A stretch of DNA of 19,625 nt from Ilumatobacteraceae bacterium (GTDB lineage: Bacteria; Actinomycetota; Acidimicrobiia; Acidimicrobiales; Ilumatobacteraceae). The notes under the pieces are model-generated. The model worked only from the letters and a program-made list of their open reading frames with translations. It had not been told where the DNA came from and did not search any database. This document shows, piece after piece, positions 8,057 to 14,954 of the stretch (its first letter is position 1; each line of letters opens with the position of its first letter). Made by a program: the position numbers and the translations under genes. The stretch is taken from the NCBI GenBank assembly GCA_019090765.1, contig JAHRVJ010000214.1, forward strand, positions 1 through 19,625, in the 5' to 3' direction.

Positions 8057-9832
8057 ATGAGCGCCGACCCTGATGCCAATCCTGTTCCGGAGGGACCGGC
8101 AGGCGCAAACGCTGACGATCTGACCTCGATGCGTGCCGCCCTCGGCTATGTCGCTGAACTACATGGATCTATCAAGCGGCCAGTCGTTGCCATCGTCGTT
8201 CTCGGAGCGACCGCCGGCATCGTCGAAGCCGCCGCCCTCATGGCGTTCGTGCGGGCCGCAATCGCAATTACAACCGACAATCTCGGCGACCCGACGATCG
8301 CCGGCGTCAACGTTGACTTCTCGCCTGGAGTGCTGCTACTGATCGCAGTTGTCCTTTCGATGCTTGTCGCGGTGTTGCACGTCCTTCTGGCCCGTTCTTC
8401 CGTCCGGGTCGGAGCAACCGTGGCCATCAACAGCCGAGCCCGCCTGATCGACAGCTTCCTGAATGCCCAGTGGGCCTACGTCGCTCGGTATCGCGAGGGT
8501 CGGCTCCAAGAGGCCGTCTCGCTGCTGACAGCGCACAGCTCGAGAGCAACCACACACCTCGCTGTCGGACTTACTTCGGTCGTGATCATCGTTGCGCTCG
8601 GAACTGCAGCAATCATTACAAGTCCGCTCGTCAGCATCACACTCATGGCGGTACCCGTTGTGGTCTTCCTGTTCGCGCGCCCCCACCTTCGACGGCTTCG
8701 GGCACGATCCCAAGAGAACATCCAGAACTCCATGGGATTGTCCGAATCTACGGCGAGTACGGCAAACCTTGTTCTCGAGTACCGCACGACCGGCACGCAG
8801 CAAGAGCAAGCAGGAATCCTCAAACAGATCGCAATGGAACAGACCGAGAGAGTCGCCCGCGCGCAGTCGTCCGGATTCACCATGACGTTCCTCTTCAAGG
8901 ACAGTGCACTGATCGCGCTCATCGCCGTGGTCGGAGGCCTCTACCTGATTACAGACCTCCGAGCGGCGGCGATCACCGCCGCCATCCTGCTCGTCATCCG
9001 AATGCTCGGCTACTTCCAACAGGGATTTCGGCTGTTGCAGGAAGGCGCCGAAGACTTCGCGACGATCACTGCTCTGCGCGCCTCCATCACCGAACTCGAA
9101 GAGCACCGGGAAGATCCGGGCTCCATACCAATTGACCAGATCGACACACTCTCCATCAACGACGTGCACTATTCCTACGACACGAAACGCCAAGCACTCG
9201 CAGGCGTCACCTTGGACATCGAGCCCCGTACCACAATTGGCCTGATCGGCCCTTCCGGGGCTGGGAAATCGACAATCGCCGAACTTCTGCTCGGGCTACG
9301 ACAACCCGACCAGGGAACCATCAGGGTGAACGGATCGGCGGTCAGCGACATCCTCCGCACCGACTGGACACGGCTTACAGGCCTTGTCCCGCAGAATCAG
9401 CTGCTTGCCCAACTCTCGGTGGCCGACAACATCCGCTTTCTACGAAGCTGGATTGACGACGAGGCGGTCATCGACGCTGCACAGCGAGCGCATGTGCATG
9501 ACGAGATCGTCTCACTCCCTGATGGCTACGGCTACGTGATCGGCAGCCGCAACCAGGGTCTTTCCGGCGGCCAGCGCCAACGCATCGCCATCGCTCGGGC
9601 ACTTGCCGGGCAACCCCAGCTACTCGTTCTCGACGAGCCAACCAGCGCTCTCGACGCAACTACCGAGCAACTCTTCCGCCAGACGCTCGACGAGCTTCAC
9701 GGCCAGATCACCATCATCGTCATCGCCCACCGTCCGGCCACACTTCAAGCGTGCGACACGGTCGTCCATCTCAGAGACGGGCGGGTCGAGTGCATCGAGG
9801 TCGGTCCTCGACGAACCGCTCCGACCGGCTGA
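8057..9832 (+). CDS. ABC exporter half-transporter (membrane and ATPase domains fused)
   Basis: 591 aa. The N-terminal membrane domain (about 40-335) has several hydrophobic helices, such as A-I-V-V-L-G-A-T-A-G-I-V (from about 45), L-L-L-I-A-V-V-L-S-M-L-V-A-V-L (from about 93), and paired segments near 175-215 and 285-330. The ATPase domain follows: Walker A G-P-S-G-A-G-K-S-T (about 398-406), Q-loop V-P-Q-N-Q, signature L-S-G-G-Q-R-Q-R (about 502), Walker B L-L-V-L-D-E-P-T (about 522-529) and switch His A-H-R-P. This is the MsbA/type IV exporter layout, working as a homodimer or heterodimer, and all ATPase motifs are intact. Such proteins flip lipid-linked glycans or export peptides and small molecules. 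The nearby glycosyltransferases favour a glycoconjugate and the adjacent PqqD/kinase genes leave a peptide possible. No peptidase C39 domain is present. Confidence 0.92.
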   Translation: MSADPDANPVPEGPAGANADDLTSMRAALGYVAELHGSIKRPVVAIVVLGATAGIVEAAALMAFVRAAIAITTDNLGDPTIAGVNVDFSPGVLLLIAVVLSMLVAVLHVLLARSSVRVGATVAINSRARLIDSFLNAQWAYVARYREGRLQEAVSLLTAHSSRATTHLAVGLTSVVIIVALGTAAIITSPLVSITLMAVPVVVFLFARPHLRRLRARSQENIQNSMGLSESTASTANLVLEYRTTGTQQEQAGILKQIAMEQTERVARAQSSGFTMTFLFKDSALIALIAVVGGLYLITDLRAAAITAAILLVIRMLGYFQQGFRLLQEGAEDFATITALRASITELEEHREDPGSIPIDQIDTLSINDVHYSYDTKRQALAGVTLDIEPRTTIGLIGPSGAGKSTIAELLLGLRQPDQGTIRVNGSAVSDILRTDWTRLTGLVPQNQLLAQLSVADNIRFLRSWIDDEAVIDAAQRAHVHDEIVSLPDGYGYVIGSRNQGLSGGQRQRIAIARALAGQPQLLVLDEPTSALDATTEQLFRQTLDELHGQITIIVIAHRPATLQACDTVVHLRDGRVECIEVGPRRTAPTG

Positions 9833-9887
9833 GGCAAGTCGGAAATAGGCCGCCGGCAGAGCCCACGACGGGCGAACTTCTGGGTTG

Positions 9888-10721
9888 TCAATCCGACGGC
9901 ATCGAGCTGCGGGTCAGAGTCCCCAAAGCCAAACGAGCAGACATTCGGAACACTCGCCGTCGAGCTTCTCGGCGCGCAGGACCCATTGGCTGGGTCGAAA
10001 ACCAACGGCCGAAGTCAGGAACTTCATCGTCTGGCAGGCAAGCGACATCACGCGCATACTGCGTGTAGAGCATCCACCGAGTCTGGACATTCAGAGAAAC
10101 ATGCTCCCTTCGCAAGGTGTAGTACGCGAGCACGTCAGGCGAAACGACGATTTTCGCACCTCGATGCGCCCAGCGAAGCATGATCTCGAGATCCTCGGCG
10201 CGCCGGTTCAACCGATAGCCCCCAAAACGCTCGAACCCGTCACGCCTGACCATCATCGTCGCGTGCGGAAGCGGGTCGAACCCATGGGCAATCGCGTCAG
10301 CAATAGATTCAGGATCGGTCGCGAATCTAGACTTCAATAGCAGCAGTCGCTCTCCTAGCCCGCCGACAAGTTGCCCTCCCATCATGTCGGCATTCGTCTC
10401 CTGCAGTAATGCAACCGATTTTTCGAGGCGATCGGCCGTGAAGAAGTCGTCTTGGTCTGCGTTTGCCACGTACTCGCCGCTACACCTCGCAACCGCAGAG
10501 TTCAGCACGGCAGCAACGCCCTTATTCTTCTGACTTCGGATGTCGAGCATGTCTGGGAAGCGAGATTCGAGCAGTCGCAACTCTGCCAATGAGCCATCGC
10601 TTGACCCATCATTCACAATGATGATCTCAGATGGCTGCAACGTCTGAGCCATGACAGACTCAACGCAACGAGTGATCAGACCCTCCCCGTTGAACACACC
10701 AATCACTACTGACACGCTCAT
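9888..10721 (-). CDS. GT2 glycosyltransferase
   Basis: 277 aa from ATG 10721 (M-S-V-S-V-V-I-G-V-F-N-G). Family-2 GT-A features: I-I-I-V-N-D-G-S-S-D-G-S (33-44) for UDP binding and N-A-D-Q-D-D (87-92) as the D-x-D-type metal motif. H-A-T-M-M-V-R-R with G-G-Y, and then R-A-E-D-L-E-I-M-L-R, carries the E-D acceptor-site pair. The C-terminal part has no membrane helices, so this is a soluble chain-building enzyme rather than a processive synthase. An open stretch of five codons precedes the ATG and was not used because the ATG sits right before the first strand. It is the last gene of the minus-strand group that starts with the nucleotidyltransferase, 100 bases after the GT4 gene, and converges on the ABC exporter gene. 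Sugar specificity cannot be read from sequence. Confidence 0.85.
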   Translation of the reverse strand: MSVSVVIGVFNGEGLITRCVESVMAQTLQPSEIIIVNDGSSDGSLAELRLLESRFPDMLDIRSQKNKGVAAVLNSAVARCSGEYVANADQDDFFTADRLEKSVALLQETNADMMGGQLVGGLGERLLLLKSRFATDPESIADAIAHGFDPLPHATMMVRRDGFERFGGYRLNRRAEDLEIMLRWAHRGAKIVVSPDVLAYYTLRREHVSLNVQTRWMLYTQYARDVACLPDDEVPDFGRWFSTQPMGPARREARRRVFRMSARLALGTLTRSSMPSD

Positions 10722-10821
10722 GGCAGCCGTCCACAATTCTTCACCCCGGAGGGTCTACTACCCCGCCCCAGCTCACCGCAAGCCCGAAGCACAATCGGTG
10801 TCGACACCTTGCACGTTGCGC

Positions 10822-11823
10822 TCAAAGGGCCGCTACCACTGCGTTGTGAGCCCGTGCCGCAACATCCTCCCACCGGTGGCCGTCGACGAGGCCAACTCGT
10901 TCAGCCAGCGAGATTTCGATCGGTTGATCAAGGGCGACAACAATCGCCGAGGAAATCTCCTCGACATCGGTCGGGTCAACCGGCCAGCCCAACTCCCCAA
11001 CAACGTCGGGTAGCGCACCTCGTGCTCCAAAGATGACAGGAGTACCGGCAACCATCGACTCCAACGCCGGTAGACCGAAACCTTCGCCGAGCGAGGGCAT
11101 CAGCAACGCGGAGCTCTGCGCATACAGCAGACCCAACTCCTCATCGGGTACATGACCGAGGAATCGCGTCCTCGATGGGGCTGACTGCACGATCGAGTCG
11201 GCCACCTCTCCCACTACGACAAAATCGAACTGTTGGGTTTGCTGTGCTCGGGCTACGGCTCTCAAGGCAGTGGGCAAGTTCTTGTTCTTCTTATCTCCAC
11301 CAACGAAGAGGACCTGGGGGATGTCCGTGGCCGGGTCAGCTGTCAGCTCGAGCAGTTGCGGGTCAATCCCGTTGCCAACGTTCACAACCTCCGGTCCTTT
11401 CGGCCCCAAGACTGCCTGGATCTCACACGCTGAATAGTCCGACACCGTCAGCACCAACCTGCAACGTTCTAGTAACGAGATCACAACTCGCGCGAAGTAG
11501 TGCATGCGCAGAGGGTCAGAGGTCGGTTCATGCAAATACATCAAGTCGTGAACCGTCACAATGCTGCGATGCGACCACCCGAAGGCTGGGACGAACCCAG
11601 GGCTCAGCAATATTCCACCTCGCATGGCCAAAGGCGTGAACTTCGCGGCCATCTCCAACCCACCCTGGGGGGACGATGGAGTGAAGTGCCCACCAAGCCG
11701 CTGACCCCCGCCCTGTAGCTGAGGTATCACATGGCTCGAGAACCGGCCTATTCCACCCTGTTGCCACCGATCATCGAAGTGCACGTTCGGCGGCAGTGCT
11801 GGCGAACTCACGCCTGCTACCAC
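10822..11823 (-). CDS. GT4 glycosyltransferase
   Basis: 333 aa, GT-B fold, retaining family 4. The N-terminal acceptor domain has G-G-I-G-R-F (23-28), T-V-H-D-L (90-94) and L-T-V-S-D-Y-S (125-131). The donor domain has V-L-F-V-G-G-D-K-K-N-K-N-L (171-183), F-L-G-H-V-P-D-E-E-L (221-230) and the E-x7-E element E-G-F-G-L-P-A-L-E (247-255). It is shorter than many GT4s (350-400 aa) but has all blocks. The GTG start at 11823 overlaps the TAG of the degenerate SDR frame (11817-11819), so translation may be coupled to that frame. This could explain why the deleted SDR frame has stayed open. Likely role: addition of one sugar to the growing chain from a nucleotide-sugar donor. Confidence 0.85.
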   Translation of the reverse strand: MVAGVSSPALPPNVHFDDRWQQGGIGRFSSHVIPQLQGGGQRLGGHFTPSSPQGGLEMAAKFTPLAMRGGILLSPGFVPAFGWSHRSIVTVHDLMYLHEPTSDPLRMHYFARVVISLLERCRLVLTVSDYSACEIQAVLGPKGPEVVNVGNGIDPQLLELTADPATDIPQVLFVGGDKKNKNLPTALRAVARAQQTQQFDFVVVGEVADSIVQSAPSRTRFLGHVPDEELGLLYAQSSALLMPSLGEGFGLPALESMVAGTPVIFGARGALPDVVGELGWPVDPTDVEEISSAIVVALDQPIEISLAERVGLVDGHRWEDVAARAHNAVVAAL

Positions 11824-12263
11824 TGTTCAAGCGGTTGGTTGTGGACTCCTGAACGGTACATACCCGCGCCACCATCGATTGCGAGATGTTGGCCCGTAGT
11901 CATCCGGGACACTCGGCTATCACAGAGGAACCGCACGGCATGCCCAATTGCATCGACCGGCACCGCTCCCCCGGCAAGCTCCCCACCGGAGGTTGCTCTT
12001 CGATCAAGACCGTCTCCGTTGATGTCGACCGCGTGAACGATCGCACCTGAATTAATGAAGGCTTGAACGAGCTGATATCCGATGAGCCCAGCTGCGCCAG
12101 TAACGAGCACCACACGATTCGAGAATCGCTCGTTCTCTCCCCGACGGTCGACCAGTTTCCAGGTCGCCGGAGGCGGTGAACGCAACTCCCTGCGGGCAAC
12201 CGTGACCACACGACGCAGACGCCCGCGAATCGTTGTGGTCTCTGGTTGCATCGGGACGAACAT
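11817..12263 (-). pseudogene. Internally deleted short-chain dehydrogenase (SDR) remnant
   Basis: 148 aa from ATG 12263; TTG 12290 is possible. Residues 50-82 are the start of an NAD(P)-binding SDR: R-V-V-L-V-T-G-A-A-G-L-I-G (50-62) with T-G-x-x-G-x-x-G, then A-V-D-I-N. From about residue 98 the sequence jumps to the very end of an SDR: P-V-D-A-I-G-H-A-V-R-F-L-C (102-114), then T-G-Q-H-L-A-I-D-G-G (123-132). The middle of the family, about 130-150 residues with the N-A-G motif and the catalytic Ser and Y-x-x-x-K, is missing, so it cannot be a working oxidoreductase. The frame remains open, pointing to an in-frame deletion. The first 48 residues, rich in Arg, do not belong to the SDR fold. It sits between the nucleotidyltransferase (46-base gap) and the GT4 it overlaps. 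A retained role in translation coupling is possible. Confidence 0.7.
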
Positions 12264-12308
12264 AGCCCCGCGGAGAGAAGGCCGCCCCAATTCGTCAGCC
12301 CGTCGGCC

Positions 12309-13463
12309 TCAGTTGCGTGTGCGGTCAGCGACGATTTGCTTGACGCGCTCGACGCGCCCCCCGAGGACCGACGACATGCCACGCGTGCGGATTGCCTGAG
12401 TCCGTGGCTGCACATAGCCACGGACTGTCGGTTTCCGGCCCTCCGAGCGTTCGAGACGGGCGTAACGACGCATGCGCCACTCCAGGGTGATGCCACTACG
12501 GCACAGAGCCCAGTGCTGCGCCGCACCCCGGTCGAGCGGGGTCGCGGCAAGCTGCTCGATCACGTCGAGATCGATATCCGCTCCCAAATCGGTCCTGCAC
12601 ATTGCGAGCGCGTCACCGACAATCGGTCCGGCCTGGACTTCGGTTGCCGAAGCCACGACCGCATCCCAGAAGCCAGCCTCGATCACCGGTGCCATCCGAG
12701 CAAGTTGCACCACATCGATCGGCCAGCGGGTAGCACTGGAACTGTTCGTCAACATGCCGTGCAAGACTGAGAGCACGAGCTCGTCGGAACTCGCCAATCG
12801 ATGCAACTCATGTCCTCTGAGCGTGTGAGGCACAGCCCGCTGCAACCACGTACGCTCCGGAACCGGCGAGAATCGGGGGAAGGCAACCCACTTGTGTACA
12901 TCGACGTTGCGCCCGAGGTCGTCAATCACGGCGACCGCATGAAAGAAAGGGCCCTCTACCGGGTCAAGGCGCTTCCAACCGGATGCGAATAGGGCGTCAC
13001 ACGCTGCGCCAAACTTGTCAGTGCCGATGAGTAGATCTACGTCGGCCATCGCTCGAGTTCCGGGCTCGGTGTAGACAGTTGTCGACAGCGCAGCACCCTT
13101 CACCACGACCGGCTCGATGCCTTCAGCTTCGAGGACCTTCGCGACTTCGACCAGAGCCGCAAATCCGAACTGGTTATCGGCCCACACGCGGCGTCTGATT
13201 CCGCGTAGGCGGCCAGCCTCGTCTGCGAGCACGTCCGGAGGCAGGTTCGCGCTGATCGCTGGGAGCAGATCGGTCGAGCGGTGGTAGGCCTCGTCGATGT
13301 CGTGTGCATCCAACCAGCGACGCCACGCCGCGGTGGCAGGCTCCAGATCAAGCGTCGCCGCGCGCAACAGTTCCATCTCCCCCGCATTCGGGCCGGCGCG
13401 GCCAAGGCGCCGCAATTCCAACGATCTCGTTTCACTCCCAGCCATCAACGCCCATCGTGCCAT
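12309..13463 (-). CDS. Nucleotidyltransferase-fold protein (PF14907-like)
   Basis: 384 aa. The diagnostic block is V-V-V-K-G-A-A-L (119-126), then Y-T-E-P-G-T-R (131-137) and M-A-D-V-D-L-L-I (139-146). This is the 'uncharacterised nucleotidyltransferase' pattern in which the Arg and the D-x-D (Asp141, Asp143) form the metal site. Further on, N-V-D-V-H (the third acidic position) and W-P-I-D-V-V-Q-L fit the same family. The target is unknown for the family. In lasso-peptide loci such genes travel with HprK-like kinases, and in polysaccharide loci with PqqD and HprK-related genes. That is the arrangement here, with the PqqD and kinase genes starting 55 bases away on the other strand. It starts with ATG 13463 or, 6 codons later, ATG 13445. 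It heads a minus-strand group with the SDR remnant, GT4 and GT2. Confidence 0.8.
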   Translation of the reverse strand: MARWALMAGSETRSLELRRLGRAGPNAGEMELLRAATLDLEPATAAWRRWLDAHDIDEAYHRSTDLLPAISANLPPDVLADEAGRLRGIRRRVWADNQFGFAALVEVAKVLEAEGIEPVVVKGAALSTTVYTEPGTRAMADVDLLIGTDKFGAACDALFASGWKRLDPVEGPFFHAVAVIDDLGRNVDVHKWVAFPRFSPVPERTWLQRAVPHTLRGHELHRLASSDELVLSVLHGMLTNSSSATRWPIDVVQLARMAPVIEAGFWDAVVASATEVQAGPIVGDALAMCRTDLGADIDLDVIEQLAATPLDRGAAQHWALCRSGITLEWRMRRYARLERSEGRKPTVRGYVQPRTQAIRTRGMSSVLGGRVERVKQIVADRTRN

Positions 13464-13518
13464 ATCGCCGCCGTTGCCCGCGCTATTGTCAGCGGCTGAC
13501 TTCGAAAGGGAACAAGGC
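13464..13518. promoter_or_regulatory. Short divergent region between nucleotidyltransferase and PqqD genes, with PqqD RBS
   Basis: Only 55 bases separate the two divergent starts, so the promoters must overlap or share control elements. The purine-rich AAAGGGA at 13505-13511 lies 7 bases before GTG 13519 and is the best Shine-Dalgarno sequence in the window. It fixes the start of the PqqD-domain gene, whose frame is otherwise open well upstream. No reliable -35/-10 pair is seen by eye. Confidence 0.5.
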
Positions 13519-13947
13519 GTGGGCTACGAGCTGAATTCGAGCATGGTTATATCCGACACCATCGATGGCGAGGTACTCGCCATTCGTAGCGACAACGGCG
13601 CGTACTATTCCATGCGCGGTCCTGCCGCCACAGCCTGGACCGTCCTCATCAGTGGCTCAGATGTCGACGACGCTGCCCTGGCGGCTAGCCAGCACCACGG
13701 AGCTGACCAATCGGTCGTAAGGGCCGATCTGGCAACATTCACCGACCTTCTGTTAGCCGAGAGGCTCATCATCGACAACGCGGGCATCTCGAGCGAGGCC
13801 CAAATACCAAACGAATCCAAGGGCCAACCATGGGACACTCCCAGGTTCGAGAAATACACCGACATGCAGGACCTGTTGCTGTTCGACCCCATCCACGAAG
13901 TGCAACCAGCTGGCTGGCCGGCAGTCGCCACAGACCAGCCGAAGTGA
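13519..13947 (+). CDS. PqqD-domain (peptide-recognition) protein with leader-like C-terminal tail
   Basis: 142 aa from GTG 13519, set by the SD at 13505-13511. Residues about 5-86 are a PqqD/RRE-type winged-helix fold: I-D-G-E-V-L-A-I-R-S (15-24), N-G-A-Y-Y-S-M (26-32), G-P-A-A-T-A-W (34-40), and the closing helix L-L-L-A-E-R-L-I (77-84). PqqD domains bind leader peptides for modifying enzymes. After a linker comes a tail that is not part of the fold: P-W-D-T-P-R-F-E-K-Y-T-D-M-Q-D-L-L-L (104-121), then F-D-P-I-H-E-V (121-127) and G-W-P (132-134). P-x-x-x-x-Y-x-D-M-x-D-L resembles RiPP leader peptides recognised by this same fold, so the tail may be a tethered ligand or a kinase substrate. The TGA overlaps the GTG of the kinase gene by 4 nt. 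No radical-SAM partner is present in the window, so this is not a PQQ pathway gene. Confidence 0.8.
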   Translation: MGYELNSSMVISDTIDGEVLAIRSDNGAYYSMRGPAATAWTVLISGSDVDDAALAASQHHGADQSVVRADLATFTDLLLAERLIIDNAGISSEAQIPNESKGQPWDTPRFEKYTDMQDLLLFDPIHEVQPAGWPAVATDQPK

Positions 13948-14954
13948 CAGCGGCTGTCGATCAGCAGTACGGCGAGTTCGTCGACCTGGCACTCTCTACC
14001 ACAGCGCACACCCGATCGAGCCAGGTTGGCCCTCTCCCAGTGCACCTCGCCGGTGACTCAGAAGACGAACTCGAGCAAATCTCCGAGCACCTACGGGCCG
14101 GAACCGGAAATACATGGCCGCCTCTCAGCGTGACGACCGTCGATTCGACATCCGTGCCCGCCGACTGCATACCGATCGAGCTGCGGACCGCAGCGAAGGA
14201 AACACTCGTCGCCCGAGGCGAGAAGGTCACGGCTGTTGCCAACGGGTTCCAGGAAAGCTTCTGGATGCTCGATCGAAAAAATGGCCATGCGGTTCGCTGG
14301 CTCCCCGACCGGGAATCACCCCCATACGGCGAGCAGGTGTCACCGCTCAGCCTCGCCATTCGATGGTGGGCCGGTGTCGGATCGAAGGGGGCACTGATCC
14401 ACGCGGGAGCTGTTGCAGGCCCTCAAGGAGCCATCCTCCTCGTCGGCAACCCAGGAGCAGGGAAGTCGACGAGCGCCATGTCGTGTGCTTACACCGAACT
14501 CGACGTCCTAGGTGATGACCAAGTGATCATAGATTTCGATACCGATGGCCAAGCCACCGCCCATCCTGTGTACAAGCTCGCAAAACTCACTCCAAGGTCG
14601 CTCGAACTCATCCCGCACCTCGAACAGCACGTCGCTTTCGAAGGCCAATTCGGCAAGTTCTTGGTCAACCTTCCGGAACGCGCTCCGGGCACTCATCATG
14701 TGCGTGCAATCTGCCTCGTTGAACAAGATCAGGCCGGCCCCACACGAATCGAATCGTGCCCGCGTGCCGAGGTCCTCAAAGCTGTCGGAGTGAGCACGCT
14801 CTTCCAACTCGCGGTCGCTAAAAAGCAGACGTGGGAGGCCACATCCAAACTCGTTCGTAGCGCTCCATGCCACCGACTCGTCGTCCGTCATCCCGCCGAG
14901 GTTCCCGACGTGCTCACCGATCTGCTCCGCACAATCGGGTCGGTCACACAGTGA
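13944..14954 (+). CDS. HprK-related serine-kinase-like protein
   Basis: 336 aa. The C-terminal half has the P-loop of the HPr kinase family: A-L-I-H-A-G-A-V (150-157), I-L-L-V-G-N-P-G-A-G-K-S-T (164-176) and D-V-L-G-D-D-Q-V-I-I (187-196). The last of these corresponds to the strand with the catalytic and metal-binding acidic pair in HprK. The N-terminal ~140 residues do not look like the HprK regulatory domain. No HPr or other PTS gene is visible, so the substrate is probably not HPr. Homologues with this layout phosphorylate lasso-peptide precursors or sit in exosortase-linked polysaccharide loci with PqqD and nucleotidyltransferase partners. The GTG start at 13944 overlaps the PqqD stop (GTGA), and its own TGA overlaps the start of the GT4-GT2 fusion gene in the same way. 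The tight coupling argues for a joint function with the PqqD-tail protein. Confidence 0.8.
   Translation: MTAAVDQQYGEFVDLALSTTAHTRSSQVGPLPVHLAGDSEDELEQISEHLRAGTGNTWPPLSVTTVDSTSVPADCIPIELRTAAKETLVARGEKVTAVANGFQESFWMLDRKNGHAVRWLPDRESPPYGEQVSPLSLAIRWWAGVGSKGALIHAGAVAGPQGAILLVGNPGAGKSTSAMSCAYTELDVLGDDQVIIDFDTDGQATAHPVYKLAKLTPRSLELIPHLEQHVAFEGQFGKFLVNLPERAPGTHHVRAICLVEQDQAGPTRIESCPRAEVLKAVGVSTLFQLAVAKKQTWEATSKLVRSAPCHRLVVRHPAEVPDVLTDLLRTIGSVTQ

Noticed and set aside
8336..9193. 285-codon minus-strand open frame opposite the ABC exporter
   Set aside because: The opposite strand encodes an intact ABC exporter; this frame is rich in Asp/Arg/Cys with no motif and is a high-GC shadow.
13297..13518. 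Longer form of the PqqD protein starting at 13297
   Set aside because: That part overlaps the nucleotidyltransferase start on the other strand. A good ribosome-binding site at 13505-13511 precedes GTG 13519, where the PqqD fold begins.
13519..13947. PQQ biosynthesis gene pqqD
   Set aside because: No pqqA, pqqC or radical-SAM pqqE is present, and the extra tail is not found in PqqD of the PQQ pathway.
12309..14954. Ordinary lasso-peptide biosynthetic cluster
   Set aside because: The kinase, nucleotidyltransferase and PqqD-like domain suggested it, but there is no asparagine-synthetase-like cyclase, no transglutaminase-like protease and no separate precursor ORF in the window.
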